A stretch of 64,000 bases of DNA from a virus. Shown one piece after another: positions 1 through 8,460 of this stretch. The stretch covers positions 1-64,000 of IMG/VR virus record IMGVR_UViG_3300025154_000086, one strand, 5' to 3'. The notes beneath the pieces were generated by a model that worked only from the letters and a program-made list of their open reading frames with translations, was not told where the DNA came from and did no database searches. The stretch's first letter is position 1, and each line of letters opens with the position of its first letter. The translations under genes were made by a program, and so were the position numbers.

Positions 1-132
1 TGTCGGTCTGGCTGCGTTGGAAAATGTACACTTTATAATTTGTTGGTAACGTTGTAGGTAACGTCCAAAATACATCGAGTTCGCTGCCAAGCGGTGAAAC
101 AGTAACTTCAAGTGATGTTAAAGGTGTAATCA
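1..132 (-). CDS. N-terminal part of a putative FN3-like structural protein (partial)
   Basis: This frame starts with an ATG at 132 and is still open at the window edge, so only the first 44 residues are visible. They read like the first strands of a fibronectin-III/Ig-like beta domain: alternating hydrophobics, a LDVFW strand and a YKVYIFQRS strand. Such domains decorate tail fibres, baseplates and capsid proteins. It is the most distal gene of the minus-strand order, separated by about 150 bp of repeat sequence from the small helix-turn-helix gene upstream. The function is inference from a short fragment; a tail or baseplate protein is the likeliest reading. Confidence 0.5.
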
Positions 133-282
133 TGTTGATGCTAATACAGAGATAAATACTTTTGATTAAATACAGCGAATATTTAAGTATTTACCTTCTC
201 TCCGAAGGGTTGAAATTTGAAGATTGTTTAAAATAGAAATCCCCTCTCCTTTGTAAGGAGAGGGGTAGGGGTGAGGTTGGTT
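133..282. repeat. Intergenic region with host-type hairpin repeat (family E)
   Basis: No gene here. Positions about 195-222 carry the segment with core TCCGAAGGGTTGAAATTTGA. It is followed at 240-275 by a GC-rich hairpin (CCCCTCTCC / GGAGAGGGG) and a GGGGTGAGG tail. The same composite recurs at 13326-13402 and, diverged, at 33550-33622. Such elements are common in bacterial chromosomes. Here it lies directly after the stop of the gene at 283-525 and could also act as a 3' end hairpin. Confidence 0.75.
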
Positions 283-525
283 TTACTTAGTCTCTTTTAC
301 AAATGTGAATTTGTCTATCTTCGTTGTCTCAAGCTCCCCGCTTTCAATTCTTTGGTACACACTGCGCCGTGTTTTAAGATTGGCTTTTTTCATATACTCT
401 TGAATTGAATACCATTTCCCCGCCGGGAGTTTCCCCCGTTGGTGAATTAGCTCCAATACCTCAAAGTCTTTATGCACAAACTCCGCCGGAATTGTTTTTG
501 CTATTTTTTCGTGTATGGTTGTCAT
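283..525 (-). CDS. Small helix-turn-helix DNA-binding protein
   Basis: 80 residues. The segment KWYSIQEYMKKANLKTRRSV followed by YQRIESGELETTKI has the layout of an excisionase/MerR-type winged helix-turn-helix: helix, turn, recognition helix, then a short wing rich in E, K and T. It would bind DNA as a small regulator or architectural factor. It is the last complete gene of the unit that starts at the operator-containing promoter at 2629-2658, so it may regulate that promoter, though nothing in the sequence proves this. The ribosome binding site is weak (A-rich with AAAAAAG). Confidence 0.6.
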   Translation of the reverse strand: MTTIHEKIAKTIPAEFVHKDFEVLELIHQRGKLPAGKWYSIQEYMKKANLKTRRSVYQRIESGELETTKIDKFTFVKETK

Positions 526-555
526 GTCTTTTTTCGCTTATTAATATTCCCAAAA

Positions 556-1233
556 TTAATTAAATTTCCCTTGATAGCCCAAAAAACTATGACAATGTAT
601 CTCTATATTATTGTCGTTTGTTTCATAAACCCGCCAGCCCGATGGACTTTCTAAAATATCTATCAAAAGAGCTTCAGATGAAGCACTTAAACCGATTTCA
701 CAATTTACGGCAGCATCGTATGCGTAATCATCAGTATAATGTCCTGTACACTTTATGCCATTGATTTGACCGTTTGCCAGTGCTCTGTAAAGATGCGATA
801 GCGTCCATTTCTTTGGTTTTTCTGGCAGTGGTTTCAATTTTGGAACGTTGAACGGAGAATAAATTCTAATCCCTTCGCTAAGATGCTTTGATACCGAAAA
901 CTTTATCCCGGCGATTTCAATCTGTTGATCTTCCAAATATCCCCTGAAGTTTTTCTGAAAGTCTAAACTATCAAATAATGAAACAAGAGCGTCTAAATCT
1001 GCTTGAATTGCGTTTGTGATCGAAGTATTTCCAAACCGATCAACTAATCTGATTGAATAACCAGTACAAACTGCGCCGCGTTCCATTGCGTTTGAAACTT
1101 TTGTAATCGAAATATTGTCGCGGTATTGATGGAATTTTAACTGTGATCGCTTTACAAAAATATCTTCGTAACTATTTGCCCAATCATAAAAATTCTCCCG
1201 ATTAATTGTCTCTATAATTTTGTAGTTTTTCAT
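556..1233 (-). CDS. Hypothetical protein, 225 aa
   Basis: I do not recognise a family. The protein is soluble and of mixed alpha/beta character, without signal peptide or membrane segment. The start follows GAGG-TATAAA-ATG. The same spacing and sequence (TAGAGGTATAAAATG) precedes the short gene at 1617, so translation in this small operon seems uniformly set. The start lies immediately after the stop of the 69-residue gene at 1235-1444. It belongs to the promoter/operator-controlled unit 283-2595. Probably an accessory phage gene. Confidence 0.7.
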   Translation of the reverse strand: MKNYKIIETINRENFYDWANSYEDIFVKRSQLKFHQYRDNISITKVSNAMERGAVCTGYSIRLVDRFGNTSITNAIQADLDALVSLFDSLDFQKNFRGYLEDQQIEIAGIKFSVSKHLSEGIRIYSPFNVPKLKPLPEKPKKWTLSHLYRALANGQINGIKCTGHYTDDYAYDAAVNCEIGLSASSEALLIDILESPSGWRVYETNDNNIEIHCHSFLGYQGKFN

Positions 1234-1234
1234 T

Positions 1235-1444
1235 TTATACCTCTATTCCTCTATATTTTAATTCTCGTTTTATCCTTTGGCACATTTCAATTAGGGTTAC
1301 CTTACAAAATGTTGTTAGGCATCGTGTCGCCTCCAACTTAGTTACATGAAAAAATCTGCGCAAATCTTGGTTATCATACAATGACCATTCTTTTCTGCTA
1401 AATCTAATTTTATCTCCATAATTAACTTTATTAGCGTAACTCAT
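1235..1444 (-). CDS. Small hypothetical protein, 69 aa
   Basis: 69 residues, basic, no recognised domain. Its ATG overlaps the stop of the preceding 58-residue gene in an ATGA arrangement, and its TAG stop is part of the ribosome binding site of the following gene (TAGAGG). Such tight packing is typical of translationally coupled phage operons. A residue pattern rich in R, F and W suggests a small nucleic-acid-associated or host-interacting protein, but no function can be assigned. Confidence 0.55.
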   Translation of the reverse strand: MSYANKVNYGDKIRFSRKEWSLYDNQDLRRFFHVTKLEATRCLTTFCKVTLIEMCQRIKRELKYRGIEV

Positions 1445-1617
1445 TTCTGTCCCCTTTCATTAACCGGTATTATTAATGTTGCAAGGGCTGTTTTTATCAA
1501 CCAATCCTTTGCCTCTTTAAGCGAAGGAAACGACTGATAAATCTTATTGATCTTTTCGTCTTTCAACATTTCGTTGGCTCTTTCAATTACTACTTGGGTC
1601 ATTTCGGCTTGTGCCAT
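1441..1617 (-). CDS. Small hypothetical protein, 58 aa
   Basis: Short open frame starting MAQAEMTQVVIERANEML and ending IIPVNERGQK. The ATG at 1617 lies 1 bp after the stop of the gene at 1619-2077 and has a GAGGTATAAA ribosome binding site. The TGA stop at 1441-1443 overlaps the next ATG. It is predicted mostly helical. The coupled start and stop are the main evidence that it is a real gene. No family recognised. Confidence 0.6.
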   Translation of the reverse strand: MAQAEMTQVVIERANEMLKDEKINKIYQSFPSLKEAKDWLIKTALATLIIPVNERGQK

Positions 1618-1618
1618 T

Positions 1619-2077
1619 TTATACCTCTAAATAAGACAAATTAAAATCTTCATTGTCATTCATTCTCATCCCCGAAAACCCGCAGTCTAAACGCCCGGTC
1701 TTCTCTTCGATTTCTGGTATCCAGTCCCATCTCAACCAAGTTTCTTTTCTCCCTTTGTGGAATTCTGTATAAACCTTCGTACCGGAAAAAACTCTCATCA
1801 TTGGCACATCTTGATAATCATAATGGAACAAGCCGCCGAGACGGGTTACGTTGATCCGTTTCCCCTCTAATTCTTTGTGCAGTGGTAAATCTGCTAAGTA
1901 AATTATTGTTGTAGGGTTAATTAGTTCTACGTTGACACATTTTTGCATATTATCAAAATCACTGCTCCCAATGTTGAAATATTTGTTTAGAAAATATTCC
2001 TTAGCCCCCTCAAGGTCTTCATTAATACAAGTTGTGATAGTTTCTCCGTTTGCGTATGTACATTTTACGGTAATCAT
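1619..2077 (-). CDS. Hypothetical protein, 152 aa
   Basis: 152 residues, soluble, beta-rich in appearance, no recognised motif. The start has a good GGAG-TTATAAA-ATG signal and overlaps the end of the 173-residue gene upstream by 4 bp (ATGA). It sits second in the operon transcribed from the promoter at 2629-2658. The N-terminus (MITVKCTYANGETITTCI) resembles small beta-sheet phage proteins, but I can give no function. Confidence 0.65.
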   Translation of the reverse strand: MITVKCTYANGETITTCINEDLEGAKEYFLNKYFNIGSSDFDNMQKCVNVELINPTTIIYLADLPLHKELEGKRINVTRLGGLFHYDYQDVPMMRVFSGTKVYTEFHKGRKETWLRWDWIPEIEEKTGRLDCGFSGMRMNDNEDFNLSYLEV

Positions 2078-2595
2078 TTTATAACTCCTTCCCTTAAATC
2101 AATGTTATTTTCTCTGCAATAGCTCACCATCAAATTTATACTCAGTTCAATTAGCTTTTTCCGGTTGTCCATATCCCAAAGGTTATCCGGATCAATCTTT
2201 GTAAGAGGTCTCATAGCTTCTAACAAAGCATTCTTCGCTTGTCGCTCTAAATTTTCAGCTACTAACAAAGGACAAAAATCATCACGTTTAACTTTTAACC
2301 CGGCTTTTTCTCTTTCTATTTTGCACTCGTTCCAAAAAGTGTTAAAATCTTCTTTACTCATCTGATAGGATTCTTTCGGATCGAGAATAACTCTTTCCTC
2401 CGCTTCACGCCCAAGTTTCGTAAGCAATTCTACTTCTCTTCTGTTGGTAAACTGATGTTTCTCCAATATCGCTTTTTGATAACCGTCAACTATTGGTTTA
2501 ATTGTTTGAACGAAGGCTTTTGCCATAAGTAGGGCTTTTGTTGCAGTTATCATTTCCGGCGTTGGGTTAAATTTGGGTTTGTTTTCGCTTTTCAT
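2074..2595 (-). CDS. Hypothetical protein, 173 aa, first gene of the operator-controlled unit
   Basis: I choose the ATG at 2595 (MKSENKPKFNP) because it has an AAGGA ribosome binding site. The upstream extension of the frame runs through the promoter and operator palindrome and is probably untranslated. The protein is helical, charged and about 173 residues, with no recognised domain. It is the first gene after a strong terminator (2708-2742) and a sigma70-like promoter containing a 20-bp palindrome, so it heads a separately regulated transcription unit. A regulator, host-takeover protein or nucleic-acid-associated protein are all possible. Confidence 0.65.
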   Translation of the reverse strand: MKSENKPKFNPTPEMITATKALLMAKAFVQTIKPIVDGYQKAILEKHQFTNRREVELLTKLGREAEERVILDPKESYQMSKEDFNTFWNECKIEREKAGLKVKRDDFCPLLVAENLERQAKNALLEAMRPLTKIDPDNLWDMDNRKKLIELSINLMVSYCRENNIDLREGVIK

Positions 2596-2628
2596 TTGAG
2601 GTTCCTTTTTTGTTTTTCTTTCACTTGC

Positions 2629-2658
2629 AATATACAAACGTTTGTATATCAAAGTCAA
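2629..2658 (-). promoter_or_regulatory. Sigma70-like promoter with palindromic operator
   Basis: On the minus strand a TTGACT -35 box (2653-2658) and a TATATT -10 box (2629-2634) are 18 bp apart. The spacer is almost filled by the perfect 20-bp palindrome ATATACAAACGTTTGTATAT (2630-2649), so a dimeric repressor bound there would block RNA polymerase. It directly follows a terminator and precedes the unit 283-2595. Confidence 0.75.
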
Positions 2659-2707
2659 GTCTTTTTCAAAAAAAGTTTAAATTATTTTCACTTTTTTTGC
2701 AAACTGT

Positions 2708-2742
2708 TTAAAAAGAAAAATCCCGCTCTTTGCAGCGGGATT
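2708..2742 (-). terminator. Rho-independent terminator
   Basis: Read on the minus strand, AATCCCGCT and AGCGGGATT form a perfect 9-bp stem around a 6-nt loop, followed by a T-rich tract. It lies 70 bp after the stop of the gene at 2813-3862 and ends the long virion-module transcript. Confidence 0.85.
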
Positions 2743-2812
2743 CCAGGAACTATTCAAAGGAGCTCGTTAAATACGGGTGTATTTATTTAAGCAGTACAAA
2801 CTTACTAATTCT

Positions 2813-3862
2813 TTAACTTTGGTTAAATGCCGAAATTGTGGTACTCAAATCTTTTTTCGCCGCTTCCCCCAACATCATCATTACCGGCTGTTCTATCCGT
2901 TCTTTCGTCTCTTTTAAAATAAACATTCCGCTTAATCCCGGATGTATCCAACCCTCACTACCTTCTTTCATAATTCTAAAAGTAAAATATGCGCTTGAGT
3001 TCCTCATGTTCTCCGTTTCATTGTGCGGCTTAAAAATAAACTTACCGAAATTAAATCTGTTTACAGTCGGATTGGTTTGGAATCTCACCATGCCTTCATA
3101 GATGTTGCTCTTATGCGGCGGGGAAACTACCTTAAACTTTTCGCCTGTAGTTTTATCGGAGATAGTATATTCCTTTGGCTCCGATCTAAGCAATGGTTGT
3201 TCGGTATTCTTAATTTTATCTCCCCATGCGTACATTGTTCGCTGTACACGTTCGGGATTATTTCTCCTCATCAATTCTGCATCGGCTTGGTCCCGCGCTC
3301 CCTTTATGCTTCCCTCGCTAAACATTTTAACAGCTACGGAATGCCTCATATTCTTTGCACCGGTTCTTGTCTCATCCAAAGAATATTTTACCTTTCCCAT
3401 AATTACTTCACGCTGGTAAACCGGCGCTTTGTCGTAAACTTCTTTAGGCATCGCTCTCATACTTGTTGTCCCCGGTGTGCCGTGCTGAAAAGGAATAACC
3501 AAATATTTTTTACCGTCTTTTCCTATCCTTACTTTTGGCGAAGTATCAAGAGCTTTCTTCATGTCAAAACTTTCATAACCTTCTTCCAGGGCTTTTGCAT
3601 GTGGGCTGGTGTGAATGATCTTGTAATGAAGTCTATCACTCTGGTAAGGATATTTCGCTCCTGAAACAATTCCGTTTGCATATCCCCCTTGCGAATGTTT
3701 GAACTTACTTGCCGCAACGTTTAACCACGTCTGTGTTGCCAAATCTCCCGCGGCTTCAACTGCTTGCGGCAATTCCGCTTCCTTGCCTAATTGCTGTTCA
3801 ATGTGGTTTATCAGTTCATATATCTTGCTGTAATCGATGTCGTAAACAATTTGGTAACTCAT
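2813..3862 (-). CDS. Putative head-tail/tail completion protein (HK97 gp10/Mu gpG-like), 349 aa
   Basis: The N-terminal half has features of the HK97-gp10/virion-morphogenesis group. A helical start (IYELINHIEQQLG) is followed by a hydrophilic region with YPYQSDRLHYKI and a H-A-K-A-L-E-E-G segment resembling the A-x-x-L-E-x-G signature of that group. It is longer than classic family members (about 140 aa), so the C-terminal 200 residues are an extension of unknown role. Its position after the capsid and neck genes fits a tail-terminator or connector role. A copy of the 30-bp promoter-like element lies just upstream at 3877-3906. Family assignment is inference from layout and motif similarity. 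Confidence 0.5.
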   Translation of the reverse strand: MSYQIVYDIDYSKIYELINHIEQQLGKEAELPQAVEAAGDLATQTWLNVAASKFKHSQGGYANGIVSGAKYPYQSDRLHYKIIHTSPHAKALEEGYESFDMKKALDTSPKVRIGKDGKKYLVIPFQHGTPGTTSMRAMPKEVYDKAPVYQREVIMGKVKYSLDETRTGAKNMRHSVAVKMFSEGSIKGARDQADAELMRRNNPERVQRTMYAWGDKIKNTEQPLLRSEPKEYTISDKTTGEKFKVVSPPHKSNIYEGMVRFQTNPTVNRFNFGKFIFKPHNETENMRNSSAYFTFRIMKEGSEGWIHPGLSGMFILKETKERIEQPVMMMLGEAAKKDLSTTISAFNQS

Positions 3863-3876
3863 GCTGTTTCTTTAAA

Positions 3877-3906
3877 CTTAACTTATAAGTTAACTCTTAT
3901 ATTAAG
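3877..3906 (-). promoter_or_regulatory. 30-bp bipartite promoter-like element, copy 1
   Basis: Minus strand CTTAAT, 18 bp, GTTAAG. The right half and following TTTAAA match copy 39242-39271 (GTTAAGTTTGAA). It lies 14 bp before the ATG of the 349-residue gene. It is one of six good copies with exactly 18-bp spacing. Confidence 0.5.
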
Positions 3907-3920
3907 TTTCTCGTCCTGTA

Positions 3921-6900
3921 TTACTCGGATTTCTTTTTATTAAATTCTTTTCCAAATGCTTTTATTGCCGGTTTCTTCTCTGTCTTTTCTTCCACAATAT
4001 TCTTTGTCGGGTTCACAACCTGTTCAATGTCGTTTTCTTCACCGGAAAGGTTGCTAAACTTACTGCCGAATTGAAATTGATATTTCTGTTCTCCTCCCGG
4101 TGTTAGGTTCATATTCTCATCAATCAATCCGTGCATCTTCAGCATACCTAAAGCAAAAAAATCTTGTTCCGGATCAATCTCTCTGTCTATTCCTTGTTCC
4201 TTAAATCCAAGCATTAACTTTAACTTTTCGCTTGTTGGTAACTCTTGCGTATTTCCGCTTTCGGCTGGTTGGGGTTCTGTTTCGAGGGCTTTCAATAATT
4301 TTCTCCTTTGATATTTTAAATATAAGGATTTCCCCATTTGCTTCAAACCAAATTTCTTAAATTCTTCGTGAAGTTCCGGGTGCAGTATTTTTTCTTGCCC
4401 GTCATTTTTTATATAAAATAATTTTGCCCCTTGCCCTAATGGTGCGCTGTTATCGTAAACACTAAAATTATCAAAGTTATCCTTCAGTTGAAAAAATGCC
4501 TTGTGTGTGGGATAATCACCAAACAATTTCTTATACAGATCAGCGCCTATGCTTCTGCCGCCGCTTTCCCCTCTTGCTTTGTCTCGCTCAATTCCCTTCT
4601 CAATCGGTAAATGAATAAATGCAGCGTTCGCTTGAAAAGTATCGCTGTTAACCATGTAAAGAAGATCGTTTAAATTCTCCGTTCCCTTCATCGTAACGTC
4701 ATAAATTACATCTTTCTTTTCGCGTATAGCCTCACGGACCAAATGCTTTGCAATATTTGAACTTTCCTCATGCAATTCCCAAGGCTTTAAGTCAACATCA
4801 ATTTTAGATATTCCCCTCTCCTCAGCTAACATATATTTTATGCTGTCGGGATCTATCAAAACTTTATTTTTATAAAACTCTCCTCCAAGCGTTGTGCTCT
4901 TTCCGCTGCCCGGCAAACCGCCCGTAACCCACATTTGCCCCAAACCTTCTCCGGCTTTGTTAAACAGTTGTTTCTTAATCGTGTTAAACTCCGGCACCGC
5001 TTCCGCTTCTATCTTTAACCCTAAACTCATTTCCGTTTCTCTTAACGGATTTGGTTTCTTCGCGCACTCATCAAATGCTTTGGCGTACTCGCCGGTTGCA
5101 AACTGCAACTCCTTAAGCAAAGGATCGTTTTCACCCTTGCTTATCGTTACCCTTGTAAAGAAATTTTCTTTACCCTTTATATTATCCAGCCCGTTACTAT
5201 CTATTTCATATCCCTTCTTTTTCAATTGAGCAATTACCGCCTTTGCCTTAGCAGTACTTTTTACCTCAACCGCGCCAATTAATGCCGAGTAAATTTCCGG
5301 CTTATCATCCTTTGTAGCGTTTCTTTTTATTTCCTTAAACATTACATCTGATTTTTTAATTATCCTATCTCTTACGCTAAAATCTATTCCTTCGGCTTCT
5401 GCTGCATTTTCAATATCACCGAAAAACCAATCCTTTTGCCCGTTTGCCAACCTTTCGTAACTATCGGCTTTTTTCTGCCATTCGTTAAAATTCCGCATCT
5501 TCTCTAAGTTTCGTGCATGTTTGGCGTTCTCTTCCGCTTTTTCCATCTCTACCGGTTTGTTGGGTATTTTGCTTTTCTCTTTCGTCGATATTAAAATATT
5601 CCTATCGGCAAACTTAAAACTTATCCCATCTTCCGTTTGTACAACTGCCTGGTTCTTTGGTATAGATACAAGCGAATCAAACCCATTTGCCTCTTTTAAG
5701 AACAAAGAATAATTACCTTCACTGTTCTCATTCACAAGCTGTAACGCTCCCTCACCTAACAAATTCCCTTCGTTATCCTTTAGCAATACACTATTGCCAA
5801 TTTTATTCTGCAATAACTCAAATGCATTGGCCGGAGCTATTATCTTCCCTCCGCTTTGCTTTCCTTCTGCCGACTGCTGACTGCTGACTGCCGATTGTCC
5901 ACTGCCTACTGCCGATTGATCCTTGCTCGCCAATTTCCAATGCGCACCCTTGCCGGACTTATCCCGTGTTAGCCTTAACGTGCCTCCGCGTCCTTCTTTC
6001 GTCTGCCCTTCCTTTTGATATGGCTGCGCTCCAAACATTGATATCTGCTTACCAAAGGCTTTGAATAAATTTTTGAAGATGCTTTTATTTGAATCGCTGA
6101 TATCTTTTGGCAATAAATCTTTTATTTCTTCGTTAATCTCTTTTATTTTTTGCTGCAATTCATCTTCCCTTCTAAAACTTAATTGTTTCGTTTTATGATA
6201 TCCTCTCATATTTGTGCCAAACCCAATATTGGAAACCTTCTTGTGATTTTTAAGCTTCTCTGAATAAAGTCTGTCCTCAAGACCTTCCTTACGTTTTTTC
6301 AACTTTGATAGTTTTATCTCGTTTTCAGAATTGGCTTTCTGATAAGCTGAATATCTAATCTCCCCACCTCCTTTTACAGAAATAAACGGCTCTCCGTCTT
6401 GATATTTCCCGATTTTAAATTCTTGTTCAGGATATTGTTTCTTAAACCAATCAGCAAATGGTTGATATGTCCCTTCGACTAAAATATTTTTTGTCTTTTC
6501 GCCATAACTTTCTAAATCTTTTTTTAAAGATGCAGTGAAAGGTAATTCACTTATAAGTGAAGTTTCCTTTCCCAACTCCGGATAATCCCTCAACACTTCC
6601 GGCGGCACGGGTTTGCCTTCTTTTATTGCTTGCTGAACGTGTCCCTTGTGGTTCTGGTTTGATGTGAAATTTCTCCCATATATTTTTTCAATATCGTCCT
6701 TCATCTTTACTATATTAGAAAAATCCATCCCTTTTGTATTTTTAACTTCATCCCATAATGGCTGAAATATTTTATTGTATTCTGTTTTAGTAAATTCCCA
6801 AGGTTGTTTAGTAACCAAATCCGGCTCGCTCTGAACCGGATTCTTTACTGTTTCGATACTTGATCGATCAGCTATTTTTTTTTCATATTCTGCATTTTGG

Positions 6901-7643
6901 TGAAGCGCAATTCTCTCTATTTCATCTACATGAAATTCAGCTATTGCCCTATCCGTTTCTTCTTTATCTTTTTTACGTCCTTCTTTATACGCCGCTCTTT
7001 GTTTGTTATAATAGTCCTTCAGTTTCTTTTCGTTCTGCGCTCGGTCGTCACCCAATTTCAACTCAGTTTTAAGAAACTCATTAGGAAACTTATGAAGCAT
7101 AACATTTGTAAAGAAAATATCATACGTCTTACTTATTTGCACGGTATTTATAAGCTCTTGTGAGTAATCAACTTTTTTACTCAAATATTCCTTCGCCCAA
7201 TGCGAATTTTTATAAGGTTCAATTACTGCATCCGGTATCTCTTTCCCCTCTCGAATGGCATTTTTAATAATAACTTTGTGCTGTTCGTTAGAAATTGCAA
7301 TATCCTCCAAATCATTCGGGTCTTTAAATTTTTTAACTTCAGCTATTGGTCCTCTGAACATCTTTTGTGCATATTCATCTTGTGTTTGTTCATACGCTTC
7401 CTTAAATAAACCTTTGTTCTCTCTAACGTTTTGATTGTTCAGAGTTGTTTTCTTTTCACCTTGCACTTGCCCCTTTCCACTTGCTTCCTCATCCGCGTTC
7501 TTCCAACGCAACTTTCCGCCGTTTGTAATTTCAAGTCTTCGCTTATCCCCCGGCGCAAATTCCTTTTCCGCTCCGGCAAACATATCTATCTGGTTGGGGT
7601 TGTTACCAATTTTTATCGATTTTCCAAAAAGTGTGATTATCAT
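3921..7643 (-). CDS. Polyvalent phage protein with zeta-toxin/PezT-like kinase domain, 1240 aa
   Basis: Giant multidomain protein. Residues 1-60 match the short N-terminal module (FGKSIK, DMFAGAEK, GGKLRW) that reappears around residue 540-580. Two copies of the H-x3-I/V-x2-AI-x-EGK-x-I/VP motif occur near residues 100-125 and 340-360. Near residue 910 there is a Walker A, GGLPGSGKSTT, followed by IDPDSIKYML, an E-R-D-x-A-R-G segment and RSIGADLY. These are features of the zeta/PezT P-loop kinase family, which phosphorylates UDP-sugars. Linkers are low-complexity. Domain sets like this define the phage polyvalent proteins described by Iyer and Aravind, thought to be packaged and injected. It lies between neck and tail genes and overlaps the preceding gene by 4 bp. 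Virion packaging is inference. Confidence 0.75.
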   Translation of the reverse strand: MIITLFGKSIKIGNNPNQIDMFAGAEKEFAPGDKRRLEITNGGKLRWKNADEEASGKGQVQGEKKTTLNNQNVRENKGLFKEAYEQTQDEYAQKMFRGPIAEVKKFKDPNDLEDIAISNEQHKVIIKNAIREGKEIPDAVIEPYKNSHWAKEYLSKKVDYSQELINTVQISKTYDIFFTNVMLHKFPNEFLKTELKLGDDRAQNEKKLKDYYNKQRAAYKEGRKKDKEETDRAIAEFHVDEIERIALHQNAEYEKKIADRSSIETVKNPVQSEPDLVTKQPWEFTKTEYNKIFQPLWDEVKNTKGMDFSNIVKMKDDIEKIYGRNFTSNQNHKGHVQQAIKEGKPVPPEVLRDYPELGKETSLISELPFTASLKKDLESYGEKTKNILVEGTYQPFADWFKKQYPEQEFKIGKYQDGEPFISVKGGGEIRYSAYQKANSENEIKLSKLKKRKEGLEDRLYSEKLKNHKKVSNIGFGTNMRGYHKTKQLSFRREDELQQKIKEINEEIKDLLPKDISDSNKSIFKNLFKAFGKQISMFGAQPYQKEGQTKEGRGGTLRLTRDKSGKGAHWKLASKDQSAVGSGQSAVSSQQSAEGKQSGGKIIAPANAFELLQNKIGNSVLLKDNEGNLLGEGALQLVNENSEGNYSLFLKEANGFDSLVSIPKNQAVVQTEDGISFKFADRNILISTKEKSKIPNKPVEMEKAEENAKHARNLEKMRNFNEWQKKADSYERLANGQKDWFFGDIENAAEAEGIDFSVRDRIIKKSDVMFKEIKRNATKDDKPEIYSALIGAVEVKSTAKAKAVIAQLKKKGYEIDSNGLDNIKGKENFFTRVTISKGENDPLLKELQFATGEYAKAFDECAKKPNPLRETEMSLGLKIEAEAVPEFNTIKKQLFNKAGEGLGQMWVTGGLPGSGKSTTLGGEFYKNKVLIDPDSIKYMLAEERGISKIDVDLKPWELHEESSNIAKHLVREAIREKKDVIYDVTMKGTENLNDLLYMVNSDTFQANAAFIHLPIEKGIERDKARGESGGRSIGADLYKKLFGDYPTHKAFFQLKDNFDNFSVYDNSAPLGQGAKLFYIKNDGQEKILHPELHEEFKKFGLKQMGKSLYLKYQRRKLLKALETEPQPAESGNTQELPTSEKLKLMLGFKEQGIDREIDPEQDFFALGMLKMHGLIDENMNLTPGGEQKYQFQFGSKFSNLSGEENDIEQVVNPTKNIVEEKTEKKPAIKAFGKEFNKKKSE

Positions 7644-8431
7644 GTATAAATCTCCTGTTGCGTTTCTACCGTGTCAAGATTATTCTCAACCGGACTAACA
7701 AATCTCCTAAGCACGGTTAGCATCTTTTTCGGTAGTCTGTTTTCATCCGTTCCCCTATCGCTTCCCGCATCTTCCCATACTTTAAATTGTTGCTTCGCGA
7801 TGAATTCTACCGTGTAACTTTCACCCGTTGCCGGTCCTTTGCCGGTTGCCCAAACAACCGCCATTAATTTACCCACAATATCCGCTTTATCTCTAACCTC
7901 TCCCGTTGGTACGCCGTTTTCATCGGTAAGCGGCAAACCGTCATCACCAAGTAACGTTTTATAGTCGTCTTCAATTATGGTATAATCGGCTGCGTCATAT
8001 TTTGTGTTATTACGGTATATGCCAATTACTTCTGTAATATCAAAAGCGTAAATAAAATCACGAGTTCCGCGCTTCAGTATATCCGTATCGCGCCTGGTTT
8101 TATTATCGCAAACCAAAATATCGCCGTGTGTAATAACTGAGTAAGCTCTCTGTTCGGCTCCGCTTAAATTCAATCTTGGTATGGTAAACGTTGCGCCTCC
8201 GTCATAAATAACCCCGTTCGGCGTATTTAGATATTTGTATGATATCGCCGTTCTTATTGCAATTATCGTTTCCGGTGCGCCGTAATAATAACCCTGGTTG
8301 CAAGTATGGTTTAACAAAGGCACACCGTTATTTTCACCTATACAACTGCACAACGTACCCGGGTAATGCTTTACCGTTTGCCCGAATCGTCTCAAACTCC
8401 GTACAATATTTTCATCAATAATTTTTAACAA
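7640..8431 (-). CDS. Putative neck/head-tail connector protein, 263 aa
   Basis: The frame begins with TTG at 8431. The ribosome binding site is supplied by a family A repeat (TTAGGAATTAGGAATTG), an unusual source. The N-terminal 30 residues are helical and a Cys-x-Cys and a further Cys lie at about 28-45. The rest is beta-rich with YTVEFIAKQQFKVWEDAG. I do not recognise the family with certainty. Its position between the capsid-neck genes and a putative tail completion gene suggests a head-closure or connector protein. The next gene overlaps it by 4 bp. Confidence 0.5.
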   Translation of the reverse strand: MLKIIDENIVRSLRRFGQTVKHYPGTLCSCIGENNGVPLLNHTCNQGYYYGAPETIIAIRTAISYKYLNTPNGVIYDGGATFTIPRLNLSGAEQRAYSVITHGDILVCDNKTRRDTDILKRGTRDFIYAFDITEVIGIYRNNTKYDAADYTIIEDDYKTLLGDDGLPLTDENGVPTGEVRDKADIVGKLMAVVWATGKGPATGESYTVEFIAKQQFKVWEDAGSDRGTDENRLPKKMLTVLRRFVSPVENNLDTVETQQEIYT

Positions 8432-8460
8432 TTCCTAATTCCTAATTCTCAATTCCTAAT
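8432..8460. repeat. Family A repeat (CCTAATTCCTAATT)
   Basis: Tandem-like CCTAATT units between the stop of the 358-residue gene and the TTG start of the next. Other copies: 13577-13603, 22872-22905, 50616-50645, 59140-59175. On the sense strand it reads AATTAGGAATTAGG and provides AGGA as ribosome binding sequence here. Confidence 0.85.

Noticed and set aside
195-275. CRISPR-like repeat
   Set aside because: Single hairpin element, no regularly spaced repeat-spacer series.
3023-3664. Long plus-strand open frame (213 aa) opposite the 349-residue gene
   Set aside because: It is antisense to a minus-strand gene with sensible composition, has no ribosome binding site and a Cys/Phe-rich, low-quality translation.
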